Assembly (NCBI GenBank): GCA_948567375.1
Contig: OX419758.1
Span: 42,723,001-42,787,000, forward strand
DNA length: 64,000 nucleotides
Direction: 5' to 3'
Source of the DNA: Lunularia cruciata
Taxonomy: Eukaryota > Streptophyta > Marchantiopsida > Lunulariales > Lunulariaceae
Shown: positions 35,101 through 47,905 of the stretch, one piece after another
Layout: each line of letters starts with the position of its first letter
Position numbering within the stretch: the stretch's first letter is position 1
Translations under genes and position numbers: made by a program
Notes under the pieces: model-generated
Seen by the model: only the letters and a program-made list of their open reading frames with translations
What the model was told of the DNA's origin: nothing
Databases searched by the model: none

Positions 35101-37850
35101 GTTTAGGATATCAATTAACGAATAATATTGGTGGATTTTTTTAATTCTGCACTAGAGTCATTCAGTAAGAATAATCATAAACATTTTATACCGTGAATTA
35201 CATAAAAAGAGCTTTAAAATATATTCCAGACAATTCCTTTAGTGAATCATACCTAAAAGGAGATCTACAGACATAATAAATCAAATCAAAACTTGAATGA
35301 AAATAATTTAATGCTCAAACTGTTTAACTTTAAATTTCCATTAGAGAATATATCTATAGACGTTTCAGTGATAAACACAAAGGTAAAACATGTAAGTTTA
35401 TGTCGGATATATTTTGTCGCAAAATTCAATAATTTCTTAAAAGAAATTTAACAAAGCATAAAATGATTCAAGAATAGCATCATAAACTAAATTTTAAATT
35501 AATTCTAAAATTCTAAATACATAAGTAAATCAGTTTATTTTCTCTTAGATAAAAGGATAGATCAATCTCATTAATAATTCTGAAATACTTTTTTAGTATT
35601 CGTAGCTATCCAAATTTCCAAAGTGCTTTTAAATAGAATCTCTTCTTTACTTATTCTTCTAATATGTATATTGCATTTCCGTATTTTACATCCAAGTATA
35701 TTTCAAAATCCAATAAACCAAAAGCCATATGAAATTTCTTCAAAGAAGACATTATATGATTGTGTTTAAATTTGAATTCTTAACAACAATTTACCAAAAA
35801 ATTTCATGAAAGCTGCAAATTTTCACTACATGATTATTTAGTTAAAATAAGATTAACAATAAGGAAATAAAATCTGTAAATTAATTATATTATTATATTA
35901 ATTTCTACAAAAAATATTAAGGAATTAAAAAATTGCATAAAGAAATAATTACTTGGAAAAAATTCAAATAAAAGTTAGAAATTATAGTTTGATAAGTTAA
36001 ATTACAATTATATCATATCTATTAGACTAATATTTTAATTTTTTGACTAAATTTATTTTGAAAATATTATTATTTTTTGAATTAATAAGAGCAAACGCTT
36101 ATCACATGATCTTGCATATATATATGGAGTTAAACTTTCAAGATAGAGGAAATAGTTAAAAATAATGAGAAAATATACTGTAAATATTTGAAGTAGAAAA
36201 TAAAAAATTTATTTGTTCTTTGAATTTAAGCCAAATATTTTTATTTTATTTTTTAATTTAATTTTATAACAATTACATTATGAATATGCTTATTTTAGGG
36301 ATAATTCACTAATTTTTAATAAGAAGTGACTTTTCCTTTTTTTCTACCAATGATGATTGTATGAAAACAAAAGTACTTTCTTGATCAATAATACAAATTT
36401 ATAATTTTACTTCATGAAGTATTATACATTTTATAAGTTAACCCAATCTAATGTACTATATATAAAAGACAAAATCTAAGGTGAAAAGATTCATATCAAT
36501 CTTAGAAAAAAACACTACAAAATTTAATGTTTATTTCAAGGAGACAAAGTTAAGTGAAAATATAATTTATTTCATTATAAGTTGAATAACTGAATGAACC
36601 AAAGAAAAACTGAATAAAATATCTAATAAAATTTTAATTTTAATCTTAATTCATCTATAAGGTTAAATAATGAATTGTTGATAATTTTAAAACTAAAATT
36701 TTATCCATCTTAAAATCATAACTAAAATGACCATCAATATTATCCATATAAATTGAAATATATCAAATTCTCTATTGTAATAATAGTTTTACAATAATTC
36801 CGTAAAAAATTTATGTTGATTAATTGATTCATTTTACAACATCTTGATGCAAAATATAATTTTTGTTATAGATGTGATTATGTGTAATATGAATAATGGA
36901 AAATTAAACTAATATGACATCTAAGATATAAAAATATTATTTTTATAGTTTTGTAATACAAATTCTATGTTAGAAATAATAACAATTTGATAAATAATTT
37001 TTTATAAATAATTTTATCTTAGTATTGGAAATAATAACATTGAACTACTCATGAGTGAATATATAATTGTAAACCTTGTGCTATCTACCAAAATTAGATA
37101 AACTATAGTCATAAGAAAATTCAATCACCGAGTACTTATAAGTCAAATATAAGAAGGATGTGGCACCCTTAGAACCCACCTTGATCACTTTAGACTTATC
37201 TTATTAGGGTTGACTTTGTGGACAAAGAGAAAATTCAATCTCTTTTATGGATTGTTTGAAAGGAAAATCACATCAAATTTCCCTTTGGCTATTTCCAAAT
37301 ATTTAAATAAAATTTACATGAGAATTATGAGATGTCCCATAGATTATTAAAAATTGTGAGAAAATGAATCTTTATTATGAGATGGACTTCCTAACCCTAT
37401 AAAGATTAATGGATCATGGTTTTCATGACCCATATACTTTTACTATCTAAGGGATTACTTGGAGACCACAAGGTCCAAATACTTTGACCAAAATTAACAC
37501 CAAACTAAAAATTAAATTAACCCTAATTTTTTTAACCTATTCTGAATGATCTTGATTTGGTTCATGTGATCCCCTCAAAATATATGCATGAGGTTTAGAA
37601 ATGAGACAATCTTCCATGAATCGTAAAAGTGAAACTCCATTATCATCTACATAAAGAAATCTATGTATCATAGAAAAGACCAACTTGCACTCTTGAAGCT
37701 CTTGCACCAAAGAATATTCTCTTCAAGTCCTTGATGAAAATCAAACAAAAAGTTTGAGATAAAGAGCACACCTTGATTACCCCACAGTGCTAAAGATTTG
37801 TTTAAAGCTCAAAGAAGATACTCTCAAAACAACCTTCTCATAAAGTTTAA
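35101..37850. other. Very AT-rich intergenic DNA
   Basis: A sharp drop in GC begins at about 35.1 kb. No ORF of note, LTR, RNA gene or tandem repeat is recognisable. The 37.1-37.8 kb part is somewhat less AT-rich and may be the 3' part of the LINE relic that lies on the minus strand beyond it. Confidence 0.4.
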
Positions 37851-37899
37851 ATATATCCCTAACTAAATTCTTTAAAATTTCAATTTGATTAACTAAGTA

Positions 37900-40020
37900 T
37901 TCAATTAGAGCTTGCTTGAGTACCTTGTCATAGGCCTTTTGAAATTAATAAAAGTAGTATAGAAAGCTCTCCCAACATCTTCAAACTTCCACCACAAGAC
38001 ATGAAGCATAATAGATCATCCAAAGTACAATAGTCTGATCTAAAATGTACTTTACACTTGGACCAAGTACTCAACTTGAATTTCAATATATGTCTACATA
38101 GCTTTGCAAAGATACTTCTTATCAGAATAGTGCGATAGTTAGAAATAATATCTTTTTGCAATACTTGTGAATAGGAAATATATTCTTCAAGAACAAACTA
38201 TCAAGAAAGCCACATAAGATAGCTTCATTTAAGAGAGAAGTGAGTATGAAATTTGATTATCATTACTTTATTTCACAAGTTCAAGATAAATCCATCAAGA
38301 TCTTCAACCTTACCATTACCATTGGTTAACTTCTTAAGCCCAGATTTGACATTAGCTTAAAAAATGGTTAAAGGAGATCCAAAGCTAGGTACATGAGTGA
38401 AGCACTTGGAATGAAGTAGAGTTCTCTCATATAGTTATAGAGCTTTTTCAAATCTAAAGATGTTTATAAGGATCTCCAATAAATTTCTTCTAAAAAGTAT
38501 TAGGATTAAATTTAATTAAATGTTCAACTGAATCCACTTAAGCTTTAGAACAGTTCTCTGCTTGCATTGATATATAAGAAAAATAATAATTAGTAAAGAG
38601 GAAAGCATAATACCATCAAACCAATTAAACAATAAAATTAGATCTAACAAGCTTGTTAAGGGTAATCAACTAGAGTCAAGATGTAGTCTTGGGACCATAT
38701 GAAGTAGCAAGTTGTGTCAAATATGGAAAGAATAAGCAAAGAGCAAGATGACAATAATAATAACCAAAGAGGGAGTGAAGGGAGTTGGCAATAAGAAGAG
38801 CTTGGGGTGCCATGAAGTACCTTGTATATTATGACAAAGAGGAAGTAAATTATATGGTGGATGCATATGTAAGAATATCAACATTCTAGAGAAAATGTGT
38901 AAATATTTTATACAATTTATCATATAATACTATATGAAAAGAATAAATTTTATATTATATGTATGACACTTGTGAAATAACTATTGGTGGGGTTGTACAA
39001 GAACTCCCGGCATGGTTGAGGAATAGAGTTTCTAAGATCTTTAAAATATTGAGATCTTGGTTGGAAAGGTCAAAGAGTGATTATTAATGTGGCTATAAAG
39101 GAACAATTAATTAATGGTCATGAACAAAAGTTTGATAAATTAAAATTTATCAAGTGATTGTGAATGGGTGGTAAAGATTAATAGTTTATTGCAGATTGAG
39201 TACTAATGGTTGATTGTGGATTGAATGAAAGTTAGGAAACTTAATAAAAAGCAAAAATGATCAAATAGTTGTAGAGAAACCATGACGTAATCAATAAAAT
39301 AAAAAAAACCAATAATATTTAAGTAAATGAAAAAAACACGAGACAAGCTTACAAATTTCAAGGACTACAATATTCAAAGCAATGAAATTTCAACAAACAA
39401 TATGTATGGCACTTACCATGCCTAAAATACTATTGTTGTATGGCTTTTCTAATGTACATAGAAGTAGGATGAAATACTTCTTCTAAATAAAACAAAGAGG
39501 AAGTTGAATACAAGCTATGATATTGCACTCTCTCAACGTGCAAAAAGGTTGAATATGAGGAGATTAGTTGGAAAATAAAGGAAAAAATTTTCACATAATT
39601 GTACAACTTTTTCAAGTCCAAAGATGGTGACAATGATCTAACCAAAAATTTATTTCAGTAAGCTTTGGGATTATACTTAATAGTATGCTACAAATTTTAC
39701 ATTTAACCTTTAGAAAATCTCTCTTCTTGTGCTTCATAAATTTTCTACAGAAAAAGAAGGTAAGTTTCTATGGAATTTTATCAAAAAGCTTATCTATAGC
39801 TTTGATCCTTGTAGCTTTGTAATCCTTATCATACCATTGATTGCAAGGAAGACCAAGTCTCCTTATACAATACCCTCTTGGAAAGACAATTTCTAAAGTA
39901 GATTGAGGAAGTCTAATGAGTTTGATCATTGCTTTGCTTAAAATCAAAACTCTAATCCACAAAATTTGGACAAGGAGAAGATAGAAATTTGTTTGTTGCA
40001 CATACAACATACACTTCTCC
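37900..40020 (-). pseudogene. Decayed LINE-type non-LTR retrotransposon
   Basis: On the minus strand the segment at 38161-37928 reads ISNYRTILIRSIFAKL, then KLSTW and FRSDYCTLDDLLCF. This matches the N-terminal fingers of LINE reverse transcriptases (the NYRTI / STLDHL motifs). Upstream, 38530-38400 reads FIGDPYKHL and LDLKKLYNY-like wording in broken frames, the linker before the RT. At 40010-39768 there is NQWYDKDYKATRIKA, resembling the end of the LINE endonuclease. The linker sequence occurs twice (about 38.40-38.53 and 39.59-39.72 kb), so part of the element was duplicated. Stops and frameshifts are everywhere and no poly-A end or TSD was identified. Confidence 0.72.
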
Positions 40021-40677
40021 TATTCTGCAGCAATTGTCATTGCATGTTTTTGACAAGCTTCAATTAACTCAGAGGTAGTCAACATAATAACATAAGTTGA
40101 GGATCCAAATAAAGAAAGACTCAAAAATTCAAATCCATCCATGTATGAAGTAAATGAACAAAAATCTAATCCAACACAAAGCATCTAAATAGAGCCAAAA
40201 ATATTCCTAACCTAAATGTCATGCAATCTTTGCTTGACATGTCTCAACCAAACTCCGAGTGACAGATTTCACTTGAAACATGAATTCAATGCAAAACAAG
40301 TAGAACTACTACCATCATTGAGAAAGGAAAAATATCAATTGCAACATCAAATTTGAACACCTAAAAAAACTGTGTGAAATTATGCTTCTCCTACTATTGC
40401 ACTCTAGGAGACAATAACATACAAAGGTAATTCCAACAAAATTTGTAGGAATGAACATGATTGATGAAAATTTCATAGTGATTAGGGTTGAATTCCATAC
40501 TTGAGTCCTGATTCATCAACCAAGAGAAGAGCAAACGATGTGCATATTTTACCAATTTGTACCGCTAGCAATGATTAAATTAAACTAGTTAAGCTCTTCA
40601 ACTTATTCCTCCATTTGAACCTATTATGCAAGTGTACTTAATCAATAAGGCTTCTCAATTAAGTGATGTAGACAATT

Positions 40678-41407
40678 AGGGAGTATTTATGTACAATAAT
40701 CTTAGATTAAGTTATTTCTAAAAATATTTATCTTGTATAGACCTTTAAATTTTCTTTATGATCAATGAAATCCTCATCAAAAGAGCTAAAAATTGATTAA
40801 GAGATGGTAAAAGTAGATGGAAACATGTACAAAAGCTTGAGTAAGTGATAGTTTTGTAGCTTTATAGTTCAATTTTAAGTAATGGTTATAAAAAAATGCT
40901 ATCATTGATTAGTCTCTTCTCTTCCTCCTTTGCACATGTAAGTATAAAGTAATTACCTCTTCTAGCATCTCCACCGTAACACAATATATCAAGAGATAAG
41001 TAGGCTATGTAAGAACAATAAATAGTACGTAGTAAACTAATAAGGGAGTATTTATGTACAATAGTCCTAGATTAAGTTTGTTCTAACAATATTTATCTTG
41101 TATAGACCTTTAAATTTTCTTTATGATTGATGAAATCCTTATCAAAAGAGCGGAAAATTGATTAAGAGCTGGTAAAAGTGGATGGACATATGTACAAAAG
41201 CTTGAGTAAGTAATAGTTCTGTAGCTTTATAGTTCAATTTTAAGTAATGGTTATAATAAAATTTGTATCATTGATTAGTCTCTTCTCTTCCTCCTTTGCA
41301 CATGTAAGTATAGAGTAATTACCTCTTCTAGCATCTCCACTATAACACAATATATCAAGAGATAAGTAGGCCATGTAAGAACAATAAATAGTACTTAGTA
41401 AACTAAT
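40678..41407. repeat. 365-bp tandem duplication
   Basis: Two direct, contiguous copies (40678-41042 and 41043-41407), both beginning AGGGAGTATTTATGTACAAT and ending AGTAAACTAAT, differ at scattered positions. Each contains the phrase CTTCTCTTCCTCCTTTGCACA. No coding potential is seen. This is a unit-length tandem duplication of AT-rich intergenic DNA or of an unrecognised element. Confidence 0.88.
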
Positions 41408-42062
41408 TTTCAATGCACACCATATATATCCTGACCACTTCATACTAAATGCTCATTAAAATTTTGCATGTGATTTAGAGTTTATTGTTTACTCCTTTCT
41501 TTGCTATTAATTCAAAAAATCTCAAAAGAGAATGAATTCATTGAAGTTATGCCAATGCATGCAATGTTTCAACAAGGTAGAAAGCATGGAAAAATCTAAA
41601 AACCAGATGCAACATAGAGGTTTTATTGTATCTGATATCTTCTTGGTATATTTTCCATTTTTACCAAGAAATATCTCTTTGTTTTGTTTTTAGTACACTA
41701 TTTATGGTTCACCGTGCTGTAGTGTGGAAAGAATTGGGAGCAAAATAGCAAAAAAAAGTAAACTATAACTTTTTGGTATTTTTCCCATGCTGTGGTGGAG
41801 ATGCACTTACACGTGTTGTGGTCAACACTAAATGCTATAAAATATCACAAATTTCATTTATTCAAAACGTTTTCCACATAACTTCAAGTTCCAAAATTCT
41901 AATAGCAATCAAAACTTGTTTTAACTACACTCTTGATAAGCAAGAATCATATTATTTGAGCATGTGAAAACAAAGTTAGAAGACTCATAACGTGCACCTT
42001 GCAACACTAAAATCCATCAAATATGATAAATTTCAACTGTTCATTATGGTAAACCTTGTGCA
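41408..42062. other. Intergenic AT-rich DNA
   Basis: No gene, repeat or RNA gene is recognised between the tandem duplication and the copia insertion site. Confidence 0.4.
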
Positions 42063-42067
42063 TAATG

Positions 42068-42698
42068 TGTTAGTATGAAGAGCCTGATCCGTCTGATTTG
42101 CCCATCTACAATATTGAGATCAGCGGCTCAAATCATCCATGGGATATACTGTCTAGGGTTAAGACATGTGTTTGACTATCCGTGGATATTGAGGCAACAT
42201 TGGGAGTGTGTTTTGTGTTCTTCTATGTGCAACTGTACAAGTTAACACTATGACCTATAGAGTGAGGTTTTTTGCAAGTTGAATAGAGATGCACTTGTGG
42301 AAAAAGGATTAGTGGATTTTTTTGTAACTTTGATTCACATGAAGTTGGTTAGGCAAGGTATATTTTTTGATCAAGCAAGCAAGAGATAATCAGGAGAAGG
42401 GTGGATTAAGATAAACACAAGAGTGGATTGGATAGGGAAAAGTTAGTCAGGGCAAAGGTTATGAGTGATCTTTGTAATTTGTATTGAGAGGGAATAAAAA
42501 TCTTGGATTTATATTGCCATGAATGTAAGAGCAAGTGACTTTGAACCATGTTAATCCATGTGCACCTATTGATGTGTGTGAGTACTTTTTTCACTTTTAC
42601 TTTTCTCTCATGATATTTTTTTCCTTCATATGCAAAATTGATCTCAATATTTGATGATTGTCATAAGAGAAAAGATAAATTAGTGGAGATTCCCTACA
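42068..42698 (+). repeat. 5' LTR of the copia element
   Basis: The 631-bp LTR starts TGTTAG and ends CCCTACA. It is homologous along its length to 46740-47361, with landmarks such as GATCAGCGGCTCA, AGAGTGAGGTTTTTTGCAAG and TTGATGATTGTCATAAGAGA. The end was fixed by the TSD on the opposite side of the element. Confidence 0.9.
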
Positions 42699-42716
42699 AT
42701 TTGTATCCAAGCAATA

Positions 42717-45700
42717 TGTTGAAGGAAAGAGTTACAAAAGGTAAGGCAAAAGAGGAAGGAAATTTCAAGATACATATATTTGATGGTAAGGACTTTGGTT
42801 TTTGGAGAATGAAAATAGAGGACTGCTTGTATCAGCAAAAGCTTCATGTACCTCTCAGAGGTGTGAAACCATAGCCCAACTTACAAGAAGATTGGGATTT
42901 GATGGATTGACAAGCTTTGGAAGTTGTCCGCCTATCACTAGCTAGAAATGTGGTGTTCAATGTTCTAGAGGAGAAGACTACAACAAGTCTACTGAAAGCT
43001 TTGTCTAACATGTATGAAAAACCATCAGCTTCCAACAAGGTGTACTTGATGCATTGTCCTTTCAACTTGAAGATGAATGAAGGTCACTTTGCCACAAATC
43101 ATATTAATGAGTTCAACTTGATCACAAGCCAATTAAGTTCAGTGGAAATCAGTTAAGAGGATGAAGTGCATGCTTTAATTTTCCTATCCTCTTTGCTTGG
43201 AAGCTTGAATGCAACTATGACAGGTATAAGTAGTTCTTGTGGGTCAAACAAATTGAGGTTTGAGGAGATTCAAAATCTGATACTCATTGAAGATATTAGA
43301 AGGATAGAGTTGAGCATACACCCTAGATTGGCACTAAGTACTCTTGAAAACAAAGGAGAACTATGCTTTGTAGTGACAATCAAATTAGATCCAAGTCCAA
43401 GAGGAGAAACAAGTCCACATCAAAAGGTGATAGATGCTGGCATTGTGGTAAGGAAGTGCACACAAGAAAGAACTGTTGGCTCATAAAGAAGAATCCAAGC
43501 AAGGGGCAAAATGAGGACTTGGTGAATGCAACTGAAAAAGAAGTCAATGATGTTTTGATCCTTACTGCAGACAATCTTATGGATTCATGGATCTTTGATT
43601 CAAGAGCTTCTTTTCACTCTACCTCACAAAAGGAGTGTATGTTGAATTACATCATGATTTTGGAAAAGTTATCTTGCAGATGATGAGCCTTTAAATATTG
43701 TGGGGAGAGATGACATTTATGTTAAATTCCTGATTAGTCTATGTGGAAATTGAAAAATGTTAGGGATGTTCCAGGCTTGAAGAGGAATCTAATCTCAATT
43801 GTGCAACTTGATAGTGAAGGGTATGTCACAACCTTTGTAGGTAGTTCATGGAAAATCACCAAAGGCATTATGGTGGCTGCACAGGAGAACAAGTTGTGGA
43901 CTCTCTACATGACCAACAACATCAAGGATACCATGGCGCTTGCAAACACAATATTAAATGGTTATCATTGGCATTGTAGGCTTGGACATATGAGTGAAAA
44001 ATGCATGAACATGATGATGAAGAAGGACAAGCTACCAGATTTTAAAACCGTTGATGTAAGTTTTTGTGAAGATTGCATATTTGGGAAGCAGAAAAAGGTT
44101 AGCTTCTTGAAGGGTTGAAGAGCACCTAGGTGCTCTCCCACCCAAGACAAGGAAGCTAGAGCTTGTTCACATATATATATGTGGTCCTTCCCTGATTGCA
44201 TCTCTTGGAGGTTCATAGTATTATGTCACCTTTATAGATGACTCAATCAAGAAGGTTTTGGTATATTTCTTGAAGTGCAAATTGGAGGTATTTTACACTT
44301 TCAACAAGTGGAAAACCCTGGTCAAAAATGAGTTTGGTGCAAAGTTAAATCAACCAAGATCTGACAATGGTATTGAGTATGACAATATGGAGTTCAAGGA
44401 GTTCTATGCAGTACATGGAATCAGAATCAAGAAGACCTTACCAAGCTAACCGTAGCAGAATAGAGTGGTTGAGTGCATGAATCAAACTCTAAATGAAAGA
44501 ACTAAGAGCATGAGTATCCATGTTGGTCTGCCCAAGGTGTTTTGGGCTGAAGCAATCAACATTGCAACATACTTGATAAACAAGGGTCCATTAGTTCTCC
44601 TAGCCCACAAGTTGCCCAAAGAGGAGTGGATAGGTAAACCAGTGAGTTTGTTGCACTTGAGAGTCTTTGGGTATGTTTGCTACATGCATGGCAATGCAAA
44701 GAAAAGGGATAAGTTAGATGCAAATTCCAAGAAGTTTTTCTTTATTGGATATGGTGCAAATGACTTTGGGTACAAGTTTTGAGATGTAGAGAGCAAGAAA
44801 ATCATAACCAGCAAAGATATGATATTCAATGACTGTCTTCTTTACAAGGATAGGAACACTCTAGATTTTGATAGTGTAGATGAGCAAAGCAAAACAAACA
44901 ATCAAGTGAGCTGCATGAGATAAGAGAAGATGATGTTATCATAAGGGTTTAGAGAAACCCTAAAGCTCAAAAACTACTTTGCCACAACCTTAACCATGTA
45001 CACCACAGTTGAGGAGATCTACAAGAATCATAAGACCACTAGCAAGGTATTCTCTCTCTATATTACTCATTATTGACAGATGGAGATGAACTTGAATGTT
45101 ATGAAAAAGCCATGCAAAGTGAAGACTTGATGAAGTGGGAGCTTGCCATGAAGGACAAGATGAGGTCCTTGGATAAAAATCAAACTTGGGAGCACAACTT
45201 ACTACTAGAGGGCAAGAAGGCATTACATAACAAGAGGTTCTACAAGAAAAGAGGAAATAGTGGGAGCAAATGGTACAAGACAAGGTTAGTTATGAAAGGA
45301 TTCCAACAGAAGTAGTGGATTGATTCCACTAAGATTCCTTCACCAGTGGTCAAGCACTCAACAATTAGAGTGATTTTCACTATAATGGTGGCAAAAGATC
45401 TATATTTGGAGCAGATGGATGTCACTATTGCTTTTTTACGTGGTAATATTGATGAAGACATCTATATGCAACAACTTGTTGGGTTTGTAGTCCCCAGCAA
45501 GGAGAGCTTGGTGTGCAAGTTGCAGAAAAACCTATATGGTCTGAAATATGCACCAAGATTATAGAACAAGAAATTTGACAAGTTCATGATCAATAATAGA
45601 TTCACAAGATGTCAAGAGAATCATTGTTGTTATCTCAAGACTCTTGATTATATTTTTTATCATCTTACTTTTGAATGTTGATGACATGCTGATAGCTAGA

Positions 45701-46640
45701 CCTAACATACTGGAGGTTGAGAGATGGAAGAAATAGTTATCAAGAGAGTTTGCAATGAAGTACATGGGTGTAGCAAAGTAAATACTTGGGCTGAAGATTG
45801 AAAGGGACAAGGTGGTTGGAATGTTGAGCTCTCTCAAGGAAGCTACATTGGAAAGTTGCTTGAAAGGTTCAACATGATAGATGCAAGTCTTGTAAAGACA
45901 CCTTTGGTAAGTCACTTTAAGCTATTAAAGGAACAACCATCCAAGGATGATGAAGAGCTGAAGGATATATCAAATGTACCGTATGCTTCAGCTATAGGCA
46001 ACCTAATGTATGCAATGACTTATACTAGACCAGATATTGCACATGTAGTGTGAATTATGAGCACGTACATGGCCAATTTGGGAAGACAACATTGGGAGGT
46101 TGTCAAATGGACTTTAAATAATATGAAAGATACCAAAGATATAGGTTTGTGTTACAATGGAGGCAACCATACACTACAAGGTTTTGTGGATATAGACCTA
46201 GAAGGTGATATGGATACCAGAAGGAGCACCACAAGGTATGTTTATACCATAGGTGGGATAGCAATTAGTCAATTCTTATAGTTGCAAGAAGTTTTTACTT
46301 AGTCCAAACTAAGGCAGAATATGTTGCAATTATGTATGCTAATAAGGAGATGATTTGGTTACAAAACCTTCTAAAGGATCTAGGAAGAGAGCAAAATTGT
46401 AGTTTTTATTCTCAGATAGTAAAAGTGTCATTCACTTAGCAAAGAATCTAATATTTTGTGCTAGAACAAAACACATACAATCGAGATATCATTTGATCCA
46501 AGAGTTACTTAAAGATGGTAGTTTTTCACTTGAAAAGATTCAAGGTGCCATGAACTCTGTTGATATGTTGACAAAGATTGTCACTTTTGAGGAGTTAAGG
46601 CTATCTGTAACATCAATTGGCCTCCAATGATAACTAGATA
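42717..46640 (+). pseudogene. Copia gag-pol, inactivated by stops and frameshifts
   Basis: Gag starts with MLKERVTKGK at 42717 and is stopped early. The zinc knuckle CWHCGKEVHTRKNC lies at 43435-43477. The protease shows D-S-R-A-S in place of D-S-G-A (about 43600), so it is catalytically dead. The GAG-pre-integrase segment (WHCRLGHMSEKCM, then CEDCIFGKQKKV) is at 43970-44100. The integrase core has RSDNGIEYDN (44360-44390) and NRVVECMNQTLNERT. The RT region has QMDVTIAFLRGNIDEDIYMQQ and LYGLKYAPRL (45412-45560) and a YVDD-like box changed to NVDD (45675-45690). RNase H-like sequence with TRPDIAHVV and RRSTTRYVYTIGG runs to about 46600. At least ten stops or shifts interrupt it. Confidence 0.9.
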
Positions 46641-46739
46641 GTAAGGCTACAGAGAGTATATAGATCAAGCACTCAAAGTTTACTATATTTTCTTTGAAAG
46701 ATGCATAATCAAGAAGTATAAGTCTCCAAGTTGGAGAGT

Positions 46740-47361
46740 TGTTAGGATGTGGAGCCTGAACAATCCAATTTATCCCATTTGTGATGTTGAGATCAGCAGC
46801 TCAGATCATCCATGAGATATATTGTCCAAGGTTGAGACATGTGTTTGAATATCCAAGGATATTGGGGTGACACTATGAGTATGTTTTGTGTTCTTATGTA
46901 TGCAACTATAGAAGGTAACCTTGCAACTTGTAGAGTGAGGTTTTTTGTGAGTTGAATAGAGGTGCGCTTGTGGAAAAAGGATTAGTAGAATTTTTGGTAA
47001 CTTTGATTTGCATGAAGCTTGTTAGGCAAGGTATGTTTTTTGATCAAACGAGCAAGAGATAATCAAGAGAAGGCTCAAGATAAACACATGAGCAGATTGG
47101 AGAAGGAAAGAGTTGGTCAGGGTAGAGCTTCCAAGTGATCTTTGTAATTTGTATTGAGAGGGGAGTAAATATCCTCTTTTTTTTCCATGGATGTAAGAGC
47201 AAGTGACTTTGAACGACGTTAACCCTTGTGCACCTGTTGTGAGTACATTTTTTCACTTTTTTCTTTTCTCTCTTGATATGTTTTCCCTTCCTATGCAAGG
47301 TTGATCTCAATAGTTGATGATTGTCATAAGAGAATAGATAAATCAGTAGAGATTCCCTGTA
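46740..47361 (+). repeat. 3' LTR of the copia element
   Basis: The 622-bp LTR starts TGTTAGGATG, directly after a purine-rich tract (AGTTGGAGAG, about 46729-46738), and ends CCCTGTA before the TSD TAATG. Its terminal bases are TG...TA here against TG...CA in the 5' copy, so one end has mutated. Confidence 0.9.
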
Positions 47362-47381
47362 TAATGTACAAGTACAAGTAA

Positions 47382-47436
<55 letters not shown>
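47382..47436. repeat. (ATT)18 microsatellite
   Basis: An uninterrupted trinucleotide run of 55 bp, starting 15 bp beyond the right TSD of the copia element. Confidence 0.98.
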
Positions 47437-47905
47437 GCTACTATCTAGGAAATTGCCAAAACTCCTTGTATACCAAATTCTTTGTATATCCATTGGTGCA
47501 CTCAATACTAAAGATCTTGCTATTGTGCTATTGTAAATGTGAAATGGCAACATGCAAGAGTCCATATGAAAGACTAAGTCACAAGATTTGGGCAACATTC
47601 ATCTTTTAAAGCTAGTAATATGTTCCACCACACACCACCAAACCTCATGGAATTAGTATCAATAGAACACTATATGAAATATGCTCCTAATGATACCATA
47701 AATATACAATTTGGACTAGTGAGTGTATGCATTTGATTTCCAAATATGCTACTCTTGTCACAAATTTCAAACAAACATAACATTTGTTACTTAACTTCAT
47801 ATTATGTAATATTAATCTCAATGGAAATCCATAGATAACATAATTATAATGAAATAAAAGTCATTACATTTGAACATATGAGTACATAAAAATTTCTATC
47901 TCTAA

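Larger units (their letters stand above)
42068..47361 (+). mobile_element. Structurally complete Ty1/copia element, TSD TAATG
   Basis: A 5.29-kb element with two LTRs (42068-42698 and 46740-47361) is flanked on both sides by the 5-bp duplication TAATG (42063-42067 and 47362-47366). The order is 5' LTR, eroded primer site (GTATCCAAGC at about 42702), gag with zinc knuckle, protease, integrase, reverse transcriptase, RNase H, polypurine tract, 3' LTR. This is the Ty1/copia order. The LTRs have diverged visibly, so the insertion is not recent. Confidence 0.92.
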
